NCBI RefSeq assembly: GCF_015487465.1
Contig: NZ_WFPS01000033.1
Location: 1-49,826, forward strand
Source of the DNA: Persephonella sp.
GTDB lineage: Bacteria > Aquificota > Aquificia > Aquificales > Hydrogenothermaceae
Length of the DNA stretch: 49,826 nt
Reading direction: 5' to 3'
The notes beneath the pieces were generated by a model. That model saw nothing but the letters and a program-made list of their open reading frames with translations. It was not told the DNA's origin and searched no databases. The position numbers were made by a program, and so were the translations under genes. Shown in pieces: positions 33,684 through 41,940 of this stretch (positions are counted from its first letter, which is position 1; every line of letters starts with the position of its first letter).

Positions 33684-34284
33684 TCTTATTTTTTGAAACA
33701 AGACCTCCAGAAAGGATTATTTTTGTAGCTTCTTCAACTGTCAGGTCTGTATGCCTGACCTCATTTTCCTCTACAAAAATTGTATAACCTGATGTTGGGT
33801 TAGGGGCTGTAGGGATATAAACGAGATAGTAAGTTTTTCCATCAAACTGAATTTTGTTTGCCACGAACCCGATTGATAACATTCCTTTTCTTGGAAACTC
33901 AACGAGAACGGCTTCTTTAAACTTTCCTTTACCTTTGGAATTAAAAAGGTTTTCCATAAGCTGTTTTGTGGCTATGTAGATTGATCTGACAAGGGGAATT
34001 CTGTTTATAAGGCTGTCCCATAAAGAGATAAGTTTCTTACCAAAGTAGTTTTGTGCGATTAATCCTGTTGCGAACACAATAAGGAGTGTTACTAGTATTC
34101 CTACTCCGGGAATATCTGGAATGGGAATTAAATACCTCAGGTATGGAAGAACAAGATTGTTAACAAAAGACAAGAGCCAGACAACGATCCATATTGTTAT
34201 CGCGATAGGTATAAAAACAAATAAACCTGTTAAAAATGTATCTCTAATTTTTAGAATTAATATTTTTTTCCTGAAATTATTCAA
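33670..34284 (-). CDS. DUF502 membrane protein (204 aa)
   Basis: Two membrane helices (about 16-42 and 60-80) flank a loop rich in proline and glycine. A soluble domain follows with R-I-P-L-V-R-S-I-Y, V-L-V-E-F-P-R-K-G and Y-I-P-T-A-P-N-P-T-S-G-Y, the hallmarks of DUF502. Function is not established. The start is a TTG overlapping the TGA of the preceding protease gene (TTGA), so the pair is probably coupled. Confidence 0.85.
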   Translation of the reverse strand: MNNFRKKILILKIRDTFLTGLFVFIPIAITIWIVVWLLSFVNNLVLPYLRYLIPIPDIPGVGILVTLLIVFATGLIAQNYFGKKLISLWDSLINRIPLVRSIYIATKQLMENLFNSKGKGKFKEAVLVEFPRKGMLSIGFVANKIQFDGKTYYLVYIPTAPNPTSGYTIFVEENEVRHTDLTVEEATKIILSGGLVSKNKIKPL

Positions 34285-35144
34285 TTTTTGCTACCTGTAG
34301 GCTGGCTATTGCCCGGTCTCTGATAAGGAACAGGTATATACTGAACTGAAGGTGTACCTGCAGGTTGTGGGTAAAGATCCATCAGAGCGTATACTTCTTC
34401 AGGAACATCTGTTGAAACTTTCAGTCCAAGAGACTGTATATGCTCCACAGTTAGAGGATAATCATGGGTGTATTTTCCTGTTGAAAGTTCTTCAGCCACT
34501 TTGTTTGCAACCTCTTCTGAATAACCTTTTTTCAACAAAAGGGTTTTGACATTTTCAAACATCTGTTTTAAGGCTTTTTCACTTACATCAATCTTAATCC
34601 ATGTGGAATCATCAATTTCTTCAGGTTTTTTTAGTTCCTTGATTTTTACTATTGATGCTGCTGGTTCCTGCCCAAGCTGAGGATCTACCGGACCTAAAAC
34701 AGCATGTTCGTCCATTATTATCTCGTCTGCTGCCAGTGCTATCAGTGTTCCACCTGACATGGCATAATGGGGAACGATCACCCTGACCGGAGCTTTGTGG
34801 TCTGCAAGTGCCTGTGCTATCTGGGTAGCAGCAAGGGCAAGTCCTCCCGGGGTGTGAACAATAAAGTCTATAGGCAGGTCTTTAGGTGTCATTCTGATAG
34901 CTCTTAAAACCTGCTCAGAATCTTCAATTGTAATGAACCTCATCATAAAAAAACCTAAAAATGAACGGGTTTCCTGCCTGTGTATCATCGTGATCACACG
35001 GGATTTTCTTTTCTCTTCTATGGCTCTGATAAGCCTTTCCCTGCTCCACTCAAGTGTCTGTGCTTTTACCATCGGAAGTACTAAAAGAAGCAGAAATATC
35101 AGCCAGAACAACTGATTTATCCATATAGCTCCTGTGGGATCCAT
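34281..35144 (-). CDS. SDH/ClpP-class membrane serine protease
   Basis: 287-aa protein with an N-terminal membrane helix (about 10-27) and a ClpP/crotonase-fold domain. H-T-P-G-G (97-101) forms the oxyanion region. Y-A-M-S-G-G-T (Ser130) is the likely nucleophile and V-L-G-P-V-D-P-Q the following conserved motif of the SDH-proteinase (SppA-like) family. It probably degrades membrane-associated peptides. The C-terminal tail is proline and glutamine rich. AGGAGG precedes the ATG and overlaps the stop of the upstream gene; it forms an operon with DUF502 below and the dUTPase-like gene above. Confidence 0.87.
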   Translation of the reverse strand: MDPTGAIWINQLFWLIFLLLLVLPMVKAQTLEWSRERLIRAIEEKRKSRVITMIHRQETRSFLGFFMMRFITIEDSEQVLRAIRMTPKDLPIDFIVHTPGGLALAATQIAQALADHKAPVRVIVPHYAMSGGTLIALAADEIIMDEHAVLGPVDPQLGQEPAASIVKIKELKKPEEIDDSTWIKIDVSEKALKQMFENVKTLLLKKGYSEEVANKVAEELSTGKYTHDYPLTVEHIQSLGLKVSTDVPEEVYALMDLYPQPAGTPSVQYIPVPYQRPGNSQPTGSKN

Positions 35145-35153
35145 TTTGTCCTC

Positions 35154-35834
35154 CTAATTATGAATAGTCTCAAATGTTTTTCTTATTTTTTCTTCAAGGT
35201 CTTTTTTATTTTTTACGCTTTTTACAAGCTCAAAAAGATACCGGTTATCTTCCATACCGTTTATAACCTTTTTGTAATCTCCAGAATTATAACCTTTTTC
35301 CTGCCTGATGTGGTTGAGAATGTTTTTTCCGATATAAAGGAGGTAAAGATGTTCAAAGGGTATAGTATTTTTCACCAGAAGTCCGAAAAAAAATACCCCC
35401 TCATTTAGATCCTGTTTCAAAAATCCCTCTGCGACCCTTTCTGCAAGGAAAATTATTCTTTTGTAACTGTCTGTCTCTCCAAGATAGTGATTTATATGCT
35501 CACCTTTAATGTTTATTTCCCTAAAGTCCTCATTTAAACCCCTTACAAAAAGGTTAACAGGTTCACTTTCAACAGCTTTACCTATATCTTCATAATCAAG
35601 AAGTATGTAAGACATCACAAAATGCCATATATCAACCACCTCAATCTGAACATTTTCCATATCAGGCTGTTGTTTTTTCCACCACTTCCAGGGCAGACTA
35701 TCAACAAGTTCTGCACACTCTATCCATGTAGCCCTTGCAAAATCTTCTTTTGATCTTATCTGTCTCCAGTTATCGTCTATCTTTCTGTTCAGCTTTTCCT
35801 GAAGCTGAAACATATCTATCAGTTTTTCCTTCAT
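35154..35834 (-). CDS. dUTPase-like all-alpha NTP pyrophosphatase
   Basis: 226-aa helical protein. The N-terminal part has E-C-A-E-L-V-D-S-L-P-W-K-W-W-K and E-V-V-D-I-W-H-F-V-M-S, the metal-binding helices of the dimeric dUTPase_2 family, which hydrolyses dUTP to dUMP. The ATG at 35834 follows AAGGTGG by five bases; an in-frame GTG three codons earlier overlaps that site. First gene of the minus-strand operon with the SDH protease and DUF502. Confidence 0.83.
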   Translation of the reverse strand: MKEKLIDMFQLQEKLNRKIDDNWRQIRSKEDFARATWIECAELVDSLPWKWWKKQQPDMENVQIEVVDIWHFVMSYILLDYEDIGKAVESEPVNLFVRGLNEDFREINIKGEHINHYLGETDSYKRIIFLAERVAEGFLKQDLNEGVFFFGLLVKNTIPFEHLYLLYIGKNILNHIRQEKGYNSGDYKKVINGMEDNRYLFELVKSVKNKKDLEEKIRKTFETIHN

Positions 35835-35895
35835 AAAAACCACCTTAATATTTTTCGTTTTTATAGATTATAACCGATTTTTATCAGTATGGAAG

Positions 35896-35916
35896 AAAGC
35901 CCCAAAAAGGGGCTTT
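35896..35916 (-). terminator. Terminator of the galT-carbonic anhydrase operon
   Basis: Arms AAAGCCCC (35896-35903) and GGGGCTTT (35909-35916) enclose a five-base loop. The hairpin follows the carbonic anhydrase stop on the minus strand. The tail on that strand is only partly T-rich (TTTCTTCC). It also insulates the dUTPase operon. Confidence 0.65.
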
Positions 35917-35923
35917 ATGATGG

Positions 35924-36667
35924 TTAGTCTTGTATCATTATCATTCTTGCGTTGAGAGGTTGAACAGGTCTGTTTGTGTCTCCTCCCATCAGCTTTCTGA
36001 ACTTTTGTATCTGCTCTTTTGACATCTCCATCTCATTGATCATAACTAACCACCTTACTCCTTCAGAACAAGGCGGAGTTGTAAGTGATCCTGAATATCT
36101 GAAATATTTTTTCTTGTCTGGAAGGAGGTCATAGGCGTTTATCTTGTGGGCAAGTTTGACTTTTTCTCCAACTTTTGAAGGAAGGTTTTCCCACAATTTC
36201 TCAATAACAGGATTTTTCTTTCCTTCTTTGAAAACTACACCTATTACAGCCAGATTCCCGTCTTTGTCAGCATGGACAAAGTGAGCTTCAAACGGGTAAT
36301 GTTTTCCTTTTATTTTGTGCTCGCTTGGGGCATGAAAGTGAAACTGTTTAAGTTCAAATTTTACCCCATCAACAACAATGTAGCTTCCACTTTCGTAAGA
36401 CACTTTGATTGTGTGTCCGTTGTTAACCAGAGAATAAGCACCAGGTTTGTAATTGATCTTGATATCCTCAAGATCTGCCTCAACAATACGGCTGATGTCA
36501 ACTGGGGACTGGTTTTTACCGATCTTACACATAATGTATTCATCTTTCAGGTCTCCCCAGTGTTCTGGACCTGTGTGCCCGTGATAACTCCAGCTATCGG
36601 CTCCCCCCGCAAAGGCAAAGCCAAAAACTGCTGAAGCAACTGAAAACGAAACTACTGTTTTCCTCAT
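35924..36667 (-). CDS. Periplasmic alpha-carbonic anhydrase
   Basis: 247-aa secreted zinc enzyme that hydrates CO2 to bicarbonate. A signal peptide ends near A-F-A (about 20). H-F-H-A-P-S-E-H gives zinc ligands His110 and His112, and E-A-H-F-V-H gives His129. S-L-T-T-P-P-C-S-E-G-V-R-W is the substrate pocket signature. Cys47 and Cys200 sit where bacterial alpha enzymes form a disulfide. As I recall, it is very close to the characterised heat-stable enzyme of Persephonella. It should feed bicarbonate or CO2 to the carboxylases. One base separates it from galT, whose 3' end carries its ribosome site GAGGAGGG. Confidence 0.95.
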   Translation of the reverse strand: MRKTVVSFSVASAVFGFAFAGGADSWSYHGHTGPEHWGDLKDEYIMCKIGKNQSPVDISRIVEADLEDIKINYKPGAYSLVNNGHTIKVSYESGSYIVVDGVKFELKQFHFHAPSEHKIKGKHYPFEAHFVHADKDGNLAVIGVVFKEGKKNPVIEKLWENLPSKVGEKVKLAHKINAYDLLPDKKKYFRYSGSLTTPPCSEGVRWLVMINEMEMSKEQIQKFRKLMGGDTNRPVQPLNARMIMIQD

Positions 36668-36668
36668 A

Positions 36669-37712
36669 CTATCCCTCCTCTATCTTTTTTTCCCTGAGGT
36701 ATCTTGCAGCTTCCTCAGGGGGTGTTGGATTTATAAAAAATTCTGTCCCAAGTTCAAATCCTGCATGGATTGCCATTCTTGGAAGTATCTCAATATACCA
36801 GTGATACATTTTATTGATATTGTAATAATAATTTGGATCCCATGGTATCTCTCTAAAGGGAGGAGATGTGTGAAGTATCATGTTGAAAGGTGGATTTTCA
36901 AAAAGTTTTGATAGCTTTCTGACTGCGATAAACAAAGCTTCTGCAAGATCTGCCAGATCCTCATCTGTTGTTTTTGTAAAGTCGCTTGAATGGAACTTCG
37001 GAACTATCTTCATCTCAAATGGAAAAGCAGAAGCAAAAGGTGTATATACAGTAAACCTATTATTGTCATAAACAACCCTTACCTGCTGTTTCAGTTCGTA
37101 TCTTATTTCGTCGCAGAGGAGACATCTTTCTTTTTCTTTGTAGTAGTTTCTGCACTGGGATATCTGGGTATCTACTCTCTTGGGAATTCTTGGGAGGGCA
37201 ACAAGCTGTGAATGAGAATGGTAAAGGCTTTTGCCGGCTTCCTTTCCGTGATTTTTGAATATCTGAACATAGTATATATTTTCATTTTGGTAGAGCTGTT
37301 TCATTCTTTCTCTGTATACATACAGGATCATCTGGATTTCTGAAACTGTAAAGTTGTGAAACTGTCTGAAGTGATCGGGAGTATCTATAATCACCTCATG
37401 GTATCCAAAACCGCCCATTCTGTCGTGTATGTCTTCAGACTCCCTAAAAAAAGGCTCTTCAGGTTTTAAAGCCGGATATTTGTTAGGTATTACTCTGATT
37501 TTCCACCCCGGGGTATTCGGTTTTGTCCCCGGTTCTCTAACGGCATAAACTTCAGGAGGAGTAAGATTTTCCTTACCCGGTTCAAAGGGACATTTTGCAG
37601 GATCACCTACTTCCTTTCTCCATTCGACAGGGTAATCGTGGGGTCTTTTCGCTCTTTCTTTTGAAATTATAACCCATGTATTGTTAAGCCTGTTGTATCT
37701 AAGCTCAGGCAT
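36669..37712 (-). CDS. GalT-family nucleotidyltransferase
   Basis: 347-aa HIT-superfamily protein. H-S-H-S-Q-L (near 165-170) is the nucleotide-transfer motif. C-L-L-C-D-E-I and C-P-F-E-P-G provide structural cysteines, and Y-H-W-Y-I-E-I-L-P-R near the end matches the GalT C-terminal half. Galactose-1-phosphate uridylyltransferase is the formal call. H-S-H-S-Q rather than H-P-H-G-Q also occurs in ADP-glucose/ADP-sugar phosphorylase relatives, which may fit better since no other galactose gene is seen. A minus-strand TATAAT at 37737-37732 and AGGAGAGG precede it. It is co-transcribed with carbonic anhydrase. Confidence 0.85.
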   Translation of the reverse strand: MPELRYNRLNNTWVIISKERAKRPHDYPVEWRKEVGDPAKCPFEPGKENLTPPEVYAVREPGTKPNTPGWKIRVIPNKYPALKPEEPFFRESEDIHDRMGGFGYHEVIIDTPDHFRQFHNFTVSEIQMILYVYRERMKQLYQNENIYYVQIFKNHGKEAGKSLYHSHSQLVALPRIPKRVDTQISQCRNYYKEKERCLLCDEIRYELKQQVRVVYDNNRFTVYTPFASAFPFEMKIVPKFHSSDFTKTTDEDLADLAEALFIAVRKLSKLFENPPFNMILHTSPPFREIPWDPNYYYNINKMYHWYIEILPRMAIHAGFELGTEFFINPTPPEEAARYLREKKIEEG

Positions 37713-37767
37713 AGACCTCTCCTAATAGTAAATTATAAAACAGGATTGTAAATTTTAGAGCCCTTAA

Positions 37768-38316
37768 TTAAAGAAGACCCCTTCTTTTTAATGCATCTTC
37801 ATAAATTCTGTTATAAAGAATTCTCCACTCTGGAGTTCCTTCGAGAATTTTTCTTGAATAGGACTTGATTCTTTGTCTGACCTCTCTATCTATTTCTTTC
37901 TCTTCTTTTACAAGCTGTTTAAGTATCTCAAATATCTTTCTTCTTATTTTGTTTGGGTGTTCAAATATTTCTATTGAGTTTTCTGTCTCTATGTATTTTT
38001 TGATTTTATGGGCTATCTGGTTCATTCTTTCTTCAGGATCAAGATGGATATTTCTTTCCTCTGCCAACTTTTCTTTTACTTTCATTACTGCTGTTCTGTA
38101 TCTTATGTCTTCAGACTCAATCAGATGCATATGCTGTTCAACAAGCTTTTCTGCTTCTTCCTCAATCTCTTTTTCTTCCTCAATGGCTTTATTTATTATC
38201 TCAAAAACAGCCTTTTTAAACTCCTCTTCATTTTCAGCTTCTATGTAATGTTTCTCTGTCAGTTCCTTAACTATGTTATTAACAATTCTCTCTACCAGCC
38301 TTGCTGGTATTTTCAT
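37768..38316 (-). CDS. DUF507 protein, tandem duplication (182 aa)
   Basis: Highly charged helical protein built of two similar halves. Residues about 1-93 contain K-E-I-E-E-E-A-E-K-L and residues about 94-182 contain K-E-I-D-R-E-V-R-Q-R-I. Each half has the DUF507 plan of two helices with a K-E-E-K-E-I turn. Function unknown. AGGAGG precedes the ATG. It is divergent from the TruD-like gene, 70 bases away, with TATAAT-like elements on the minus strand between them. Confidence 0.8.
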   Translation of the reverse strand: MKIPARLVERIVNNIVKELTEKHYIEAENEEEFKKAVFEIINKAIEEEKEIEEEAEKLVEQHMHLIESEDIRYRTAVMKVKEKLAEERNIHLDPEERMNQIAHKIKKYIETENSIEIFEHPNKIRRKIFEILKQLVKEEKEIDREVRQRIKSYSRKILEGTPEWRILYNRIYEDALKRRGLL

Positions 38317-38386
38317 TCAAATCCTCCTGACTTTTTTCAAAGTGTTATTATATTACACTTTATATATTTTTCAAAACGGCGAGAAG

Positions 38387-39280
38387 ATGAGAGAGGTTTA
38401 TTTTAGCTGGAATGTAAAAGAAAAACCTGAAGATTTTATAGTAAGTGAGGTTTCTGATTTTGAGCTTGTTGAAAACGGAAATTTTTACCTTTATCAGCTT
38501 GTAAAAAGGGGGGTTAACACTCAGGAGGTAGCAAAAAGGTTTAATCTGAGCTATGCAGGTTTGAAGGATAAGAATGCCATAACATTCCAGTATGTTTCTT
38601 CTCCAAAATTTCTTGGTGAAGCTGTTTTTGAAAAGAAAGATGATAATTTTTTTGGGCTGATATTTATCGGAAAAATCAGAAAAAAGATAAGAATAGGAAA
38701 CCTTAAGGGAAATCTCTTTTCAGTATTACTAAAAGGTCATACTATTTCAGACAAAAGATGGTTTATTAACTACTATGATCTTCAGAGAATAAGCAGAAAC
38801 ACAGAAAAAGGAAAAAAGATTTTAAAGGAGTTAAAAGGAGGGATCAGCTGGAAGATGCTCAGCTGGAGGGAAAACTTTTATCTTGATGCTTACCTTTCCC
38901 ATCTATGGAATAAGGCTGTTATGGTTTTACTGAAGGAGAATTACACAGGTTATTATGTTGTTGAAAAAGGAAAAAAGTTTTTTATTCCAGAAACAGACTA
39001 TCAGGATCTTATGGAAAACTTTCCCAGATTTTTTCCTATTTTAGGGTATAAGATGAAACTTTCTGATAAGGAGAAAGATATTTACAGGTATGTGCTTGGA
39101 AAAGAAGGATTTACTTTTGAAGATATGTTTTTCAAGCTAAAACAACTCAAGATCAAAGGAGACTACAGAAAAACATTTTTGAAAGCTGAAAAGATCCAGT
39201 TAAAAAACGGTAGAGTTAACTTTTTTCTTCAAAAAGGGGCTTATGCCACTATGTTTCTTAAGAACATTTTTATCCAATAA
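38387..39280 (+). CDS. TruD-family tRNA pseudouridine synthase, divergent
   Basis: 297-aa protein with K-P-E-D-F-I-V-S-E-V (motif I) and A-G-L-K-D-K-N-A-I-T (motif II, catalytic Asp). The position of the usual N-Y-F-G-x-Q-R-F-G reads N-Y-Y-D-L-Q-R-I-S, so motif III is altered, and the protein is 40-50 residues shorter than most TruD. It probably makes pseudouridine in tRNA (position 13 in E. coli), but activity is less certain than the fold. The ATG at 38387 has GAGAAG before it; the frame is open upstream but that part lies antisense to the DUF507 gene. It overlaps the next convergent gene by 11 bases. Confidence 0.8.
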   Translation: MREVYFSWNVKEKPEDFIVSEVSDFELVENGNFYLYQLVKRGVNTQEVAKRFNLSYAGLKDKNAITFQYVSSPKFLGEAVFEKKDDNFFGLIFIGKIRKKIRIGNLKGNLFSVLLKGHTISDKRWFINYYDLQRISRNTEKGKKILKELKGGISWKMLSWRENFYLDAYLSHLWNKAVMVLLKENYTGYYVVEKGKKFFIPETDYQDLMENFPRFFPILGYKMKLSDKEKDIYRYVLGKEGFTFEDMFFKLKQLKIKGDYRKTFLKAEKIQLKNGRVNFFLQKGAYATMFLKNIFIQ

Positions 39281-40019
39281 GCTGATAGGGAAATAAAACA
39301 TAACTTTTTCTGAAATCTGGATCGTTTAAGATCTTTTCCCTGAAGTTTCTTGCCTTTTTCTCAGCTACCTTTTGGGTAAAGGGTGAGTTGAATATCTTCA
39401 GAAGATTTTTTTTATCAGGTTTTTTTTCAAAATCTGCAAATCTGCTTCTATTAAACAGCTTTAAAATATGCGGATAATTTTTTAAAACAAAACCATACCC
39501 TTTTGACCTTCCATAAAAAAGAATGTAAAGTCTTGTTAGAAAATAATACTTTCTGTAAAAATCCTTCAGCCTTATCTCGTCTTCAACAGGATAGTAAGGA
39601 AAATATCTTTTTACATTTAGAGCAAATAAGCCTGTTTTTCTCCCTATGTATCCTGTTCTATCAGGATTTTTGTAGGTTTTTGCTCCGGATACACCACAGC
39701 TTGGGGATTTTGATTTTAGGAAAAAGCCGTCTACTGTTTTAAGGGATTTTAGAAAGTTTTTTGAAAAACGGTTAAGATCAGATGTAAAATCAGCCTTTGT
39801 TTCCTCCTGAACAACTCTGTAGCCGTCTATTTTTAGTAAAAAAATTTTTTTTCTGGGCACACCAAGACCTATCTCAACCTCAGGGCATACTTTTATTGGA
39901 TAGACAAAATCCTTTAATTTTAAAGCAAACTGATCCTCCGAAGAACTGCCGTCGTATCTTACCTTTTCTCCTAATAGGCAACTGCTGAAGACCACTACTG
40001 GTTTATCAGAAAAGCTCAT
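39270..40019 (-). CDS. DUF523/DUF1722 fusion protein (249 aa)
   Basis: DUF523 occupies residues about 7-145: S-S-C-L-L-G-E-K-V-R-Y-D-G, V-C-P-E-V-E-I-G-L-G-V-P-R and K-S-K-S-P-S-C-G, whose cysteines suggest iron-sulfur or metal binding. A DUF1722 (YbgA-like) region follows, about 150-249. The pairing is common in bacteria; relatives have been linked to photolyase-neighbour or thiouracil-desulfurising roles, which I do not assert here. Its start lies inside the last codons of the upstream gene (14-base overlap). Confidence 0.82.
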   Translation of the reverse strand: MSFSDKPVVVFSSCLLGEKVRYDGSSSEDQFALKLKDFVYPIKVCPEVEIGLGVPRKKIFLLKIDGYRVVQEETKADFTSDLNRFSKNFLKSLKTVDGFFLKSKSPSCGVSGAKTYKNPDRTGYIGRKTGLFALNVKRYFPYYPVEDEIRLKDFYRKYYFLTRLYILFYGRSKGYGFVLKNYPHILKLFNRSRFADFEKKPDKKNLLKIFNSPFTQKVAEKKARNFREKILNDPDFRKSYVLFPYQLIG

Positions 40020-40623
40020 TTATCTTTTTCACAGCCTTATTGTGCAGTTTCAGAAATTGATCTGAGTATTGATTAAACTCTTTCAGATGCTGAACAGCCT
40101 GCGTGAAGATTTTTTTGTGCTGGTTATAATCCTGTTTGGTGGAGAATATGATCCTGTCTTTGTTTACGGAGAATTTGGAATTTTTCAGAAAAGTAAGCTC
40201 TTTTTTCTTATAAAAAAGAAAGTCTTCAAGGTGATCAAATGATTCTGCAAGTTTGTCTTTTGCTTTTTTTAAAATGGAAGAGATTTCCTTTATTTTTTCT
40301 GGAGAAACTCCCAGATTAGATAATGTCTCAATAGCCGAGTCTGAATACTCCTGATATTTTGTAAGAATAATTAATTTTTCAGTAGCTACCTTTTTTAAAA
40401 GTGTGTCATAACGGCTGATTAATGCTGATAAATTTTTTGGGTCCGAGAGTTTGTTTGCAGGTTGTTCCAGAGAGGTAAGTTTTTTTATCTCTGTATTGAT
40501 ACTTTTTAAAAAGCTGTTGTAGTAAGAGATAAAAAGATCCAGTTTCTTCTGGGGAAGATCTATCTGAGCAGTCTGCCCGTAGGATATACCAAAAAAGAGA
40601 ATAAAAATGACAACCACTCTCAT
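40006..40623 (-). CDS. Periplasmic helical protein, unknown (205 aa)
   Basis: A signal peptide (V-V-V-I-F-I-L-F-F-G-I-S-Y-G) is followed by a charged helical body likely to form coiled coils (K-K-L-D-L-F-I-S-Y-Y-N, S-S-I-L-K-K-A-K-D-K-L, F-L-F-Y-K-K-K-E-L). The ATG at 40623 follows AGAGGTG and the hemH stop by one base; an in-frame start at 40644 inside hemH is less likely. I recognise no family. Confidence 0.7.
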   Translation of the reverse strand: MRVVVIFILFFGISYGQTAQIDLPQKKLDLFISYYNSFLKSINTEIKKLTSLEQPANKLSDPKNLSALISRYDTLLKKVATEKLIILTKYQEYSDSAIETLSNLGVSPEKIKEISSILKKAKDKLAESFDHLEDFLFYKKKELTFLKNSKFSVNKDRIIFSTKQDYNQHKKIFTQAVQHLKEFNQYSDQFLKLHNKAVKKINELF

Positions 40624-40624
40624 T

Positions 40625-41563
40625 TTACACCTCTTTAAGAACAAGGTCTTTTAATGCTTCTATAAAATATGGCTGATTTCTTAATGTCCCTACCCTTTTA
40701 TACTCAGTTATGCCGATCTCTTTCGCAAGCTCTCCGTACTGAACATCAAGCTCATAAAGTGTTTCTGAATGCTCTGAAACAAAAGAAACAGGAATAACAG
40801 ATAGCTTTTTTATTCCTTCCTTTCCTAACCTTTTTATCTCTTCATCTGTAAAAGGCTCAAGCCATTTTACAGGACTTACTCTGGACTGGTAAGCGATTGA
40901 GTACCTGTTCTCTGGAAAATGCTCCATTATAAGATTTACAGTTTCTTCTATCTGGTTTTTGTAAGGATCCCCTTCCTTTATCAGCTTTTCCGGAAGGGAA
41001 TGGGCTGAGAAAAGAAAATAAAAATCTTTGTAACTCTCTCCAATATCCTGTTTGATCTTTTCAACCCATGCTTTTATAAACAATGGGTGGTTGTGGTAGG
41101 AGTTTATTTTTGCCACTGGAATGTTGATACCCTTTTTTTTGTATATCCTTTCAAACTCTTTAAATGATGATCCTGTTGTGGTTCTGCTGTAGTGGGGATA
41201 CAGGGGAAGAAGTATGATCTTCTGGAGATTTTCCTTTAATAACTTTTCCACAGCCTCTTCAATAAAAGGATGCCAGTATCTCATTCCAACAGCAACAACA
41301 AAATCATCTCCCAGTTTTTTTTGAAGCTCCTGAGCCTGCTGGAATGTCTGCTCTTTCTGGGGGGATTTTCCTCCCATTTTTATGTAGTAATCTTTTGTTT
41401 TTTCTGCTCTTGTTTTTGCTATCAGCCACGCTACAGGTTTCTGGATCAGCCGTGGAATTCTTATGATTTCGTGATCTGAAAAAAGGTTATAAAGGAACGG
41501 TCTTATAGCCTCAAGGCTGTCGGGACCTCCCATATTCAACAAAATAACGCCAATTTTTGCCAT
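40625..41563 (-). CDS. hemH: Ferrochelatase
   Basis: Last enzyme of protoheme synthesis, inserting iron into porphyrin. The 312-aa length is normal. L-L-N-M-G-G-P-D-S is the N-terminal signature, V-G-M-R-Y-W-H-P-F carries one conserved His and F-S-A-H-S-L-P-E-K the active-site His. V-S-E-H-S-E-T-L-Y-E-L-D is the ferrochelatase motif. AGGAG precedes the ATG. It is the first gene of a minus-strand run with the periplasmic unknown and the DUF523 protein. Some relatives work in coproheme synthesis, which sequence cannot exclude. Confidence 0.94.
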   Translation of the reverse strand: MAKIGVILLNMGGPDSLEAIRPFLYNLFSDHEIIRIPRLIQKPVAWLIAKTRAEKTKDYYIKMGGKSPQKEQTFQQAQELQKKLGDDFVVAVGMRYWHPFIEEAVEKLLKENLQKIILLPLYPHYSRTTTGSSFKEFERIYKKKGINIPVAKINSYHNHPLFIKAWVEKIKQDIGESYKDFYFLFSAHSLPEKLIKEGDPYKNQIEETVNLIMEHFPENRYSIAYQSRVSPVKWLEPFTDEEIKRLGKEGIKKLSVIPVSFVSEHSETLYELDVQYGELAKEIGITEYKRVGTLRNQPYFIEALKDLVLKEV

Positions 41564-41625
41564 AACACTCCTACTGTTTTATCATTTTTTATAATTCTAT
41601 CAAAATATATTCAAAGGTGGGGAAA

Positions 41626-41940
41626 ATGCTATCAAAAGAAGAAGAAAATTTTGTGGAAAGCAGGAATAAAATACAGAAAATCGCAACCCCATTTATCATA
41701 TTTTTGATATTTCTATGGATTTGTATTTATATAGTGGTTATCTTCAATTACCCTTTTCTGGTAAAAATTCAGATGGACGCCGATTTTCCTGAAAAATTAT
41801 TGCCGGTGTTTTATAACCTTTTTATGGTTGTTCTTCTGATTATGTATGTGTTTATGCTAATTTCATTAAAAATAGAAAAGGAATACATTCAGATTATAAA
41901 AAAGCTAAAAGAGGAAAAAAGCCCCGAAAAAGGGGCTTAA
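41626..41940 (+). CDS. Small two-helix membrane protein (104 aa)
   Basis: Two membrane segments (about 24-45 and 65-88) lie between a charged N-terminal tail and a lysine/glutamate-rich C-terminal tail ending K-S-P-E-K-G-A. AAAGGTGGGG precedes the ATG at 41626; a GTG three codons earlier lies inside that site. The last codons form one arm of the shared terminator at 41921. Family unknown. Confidence 0.7.
   Translation: MLSKEEENFVESRNKIQKIATPFIIFLIFLWICIYIVVIFNYPFLVKIQMDADFPEKLLPVFYNLFMVVLLIMYVFMLISLKIEKEYIQIIKKLKEEKSPEKGA

Noticed and set aside
38273-38386. Upstream extension of the TruD-like gene
   Set aside because: It is antisense to the start of the DUF507 gene, encodes a hydrophobic run unlike TruD, and the ATG at 38387 starts at the family N-terminus.
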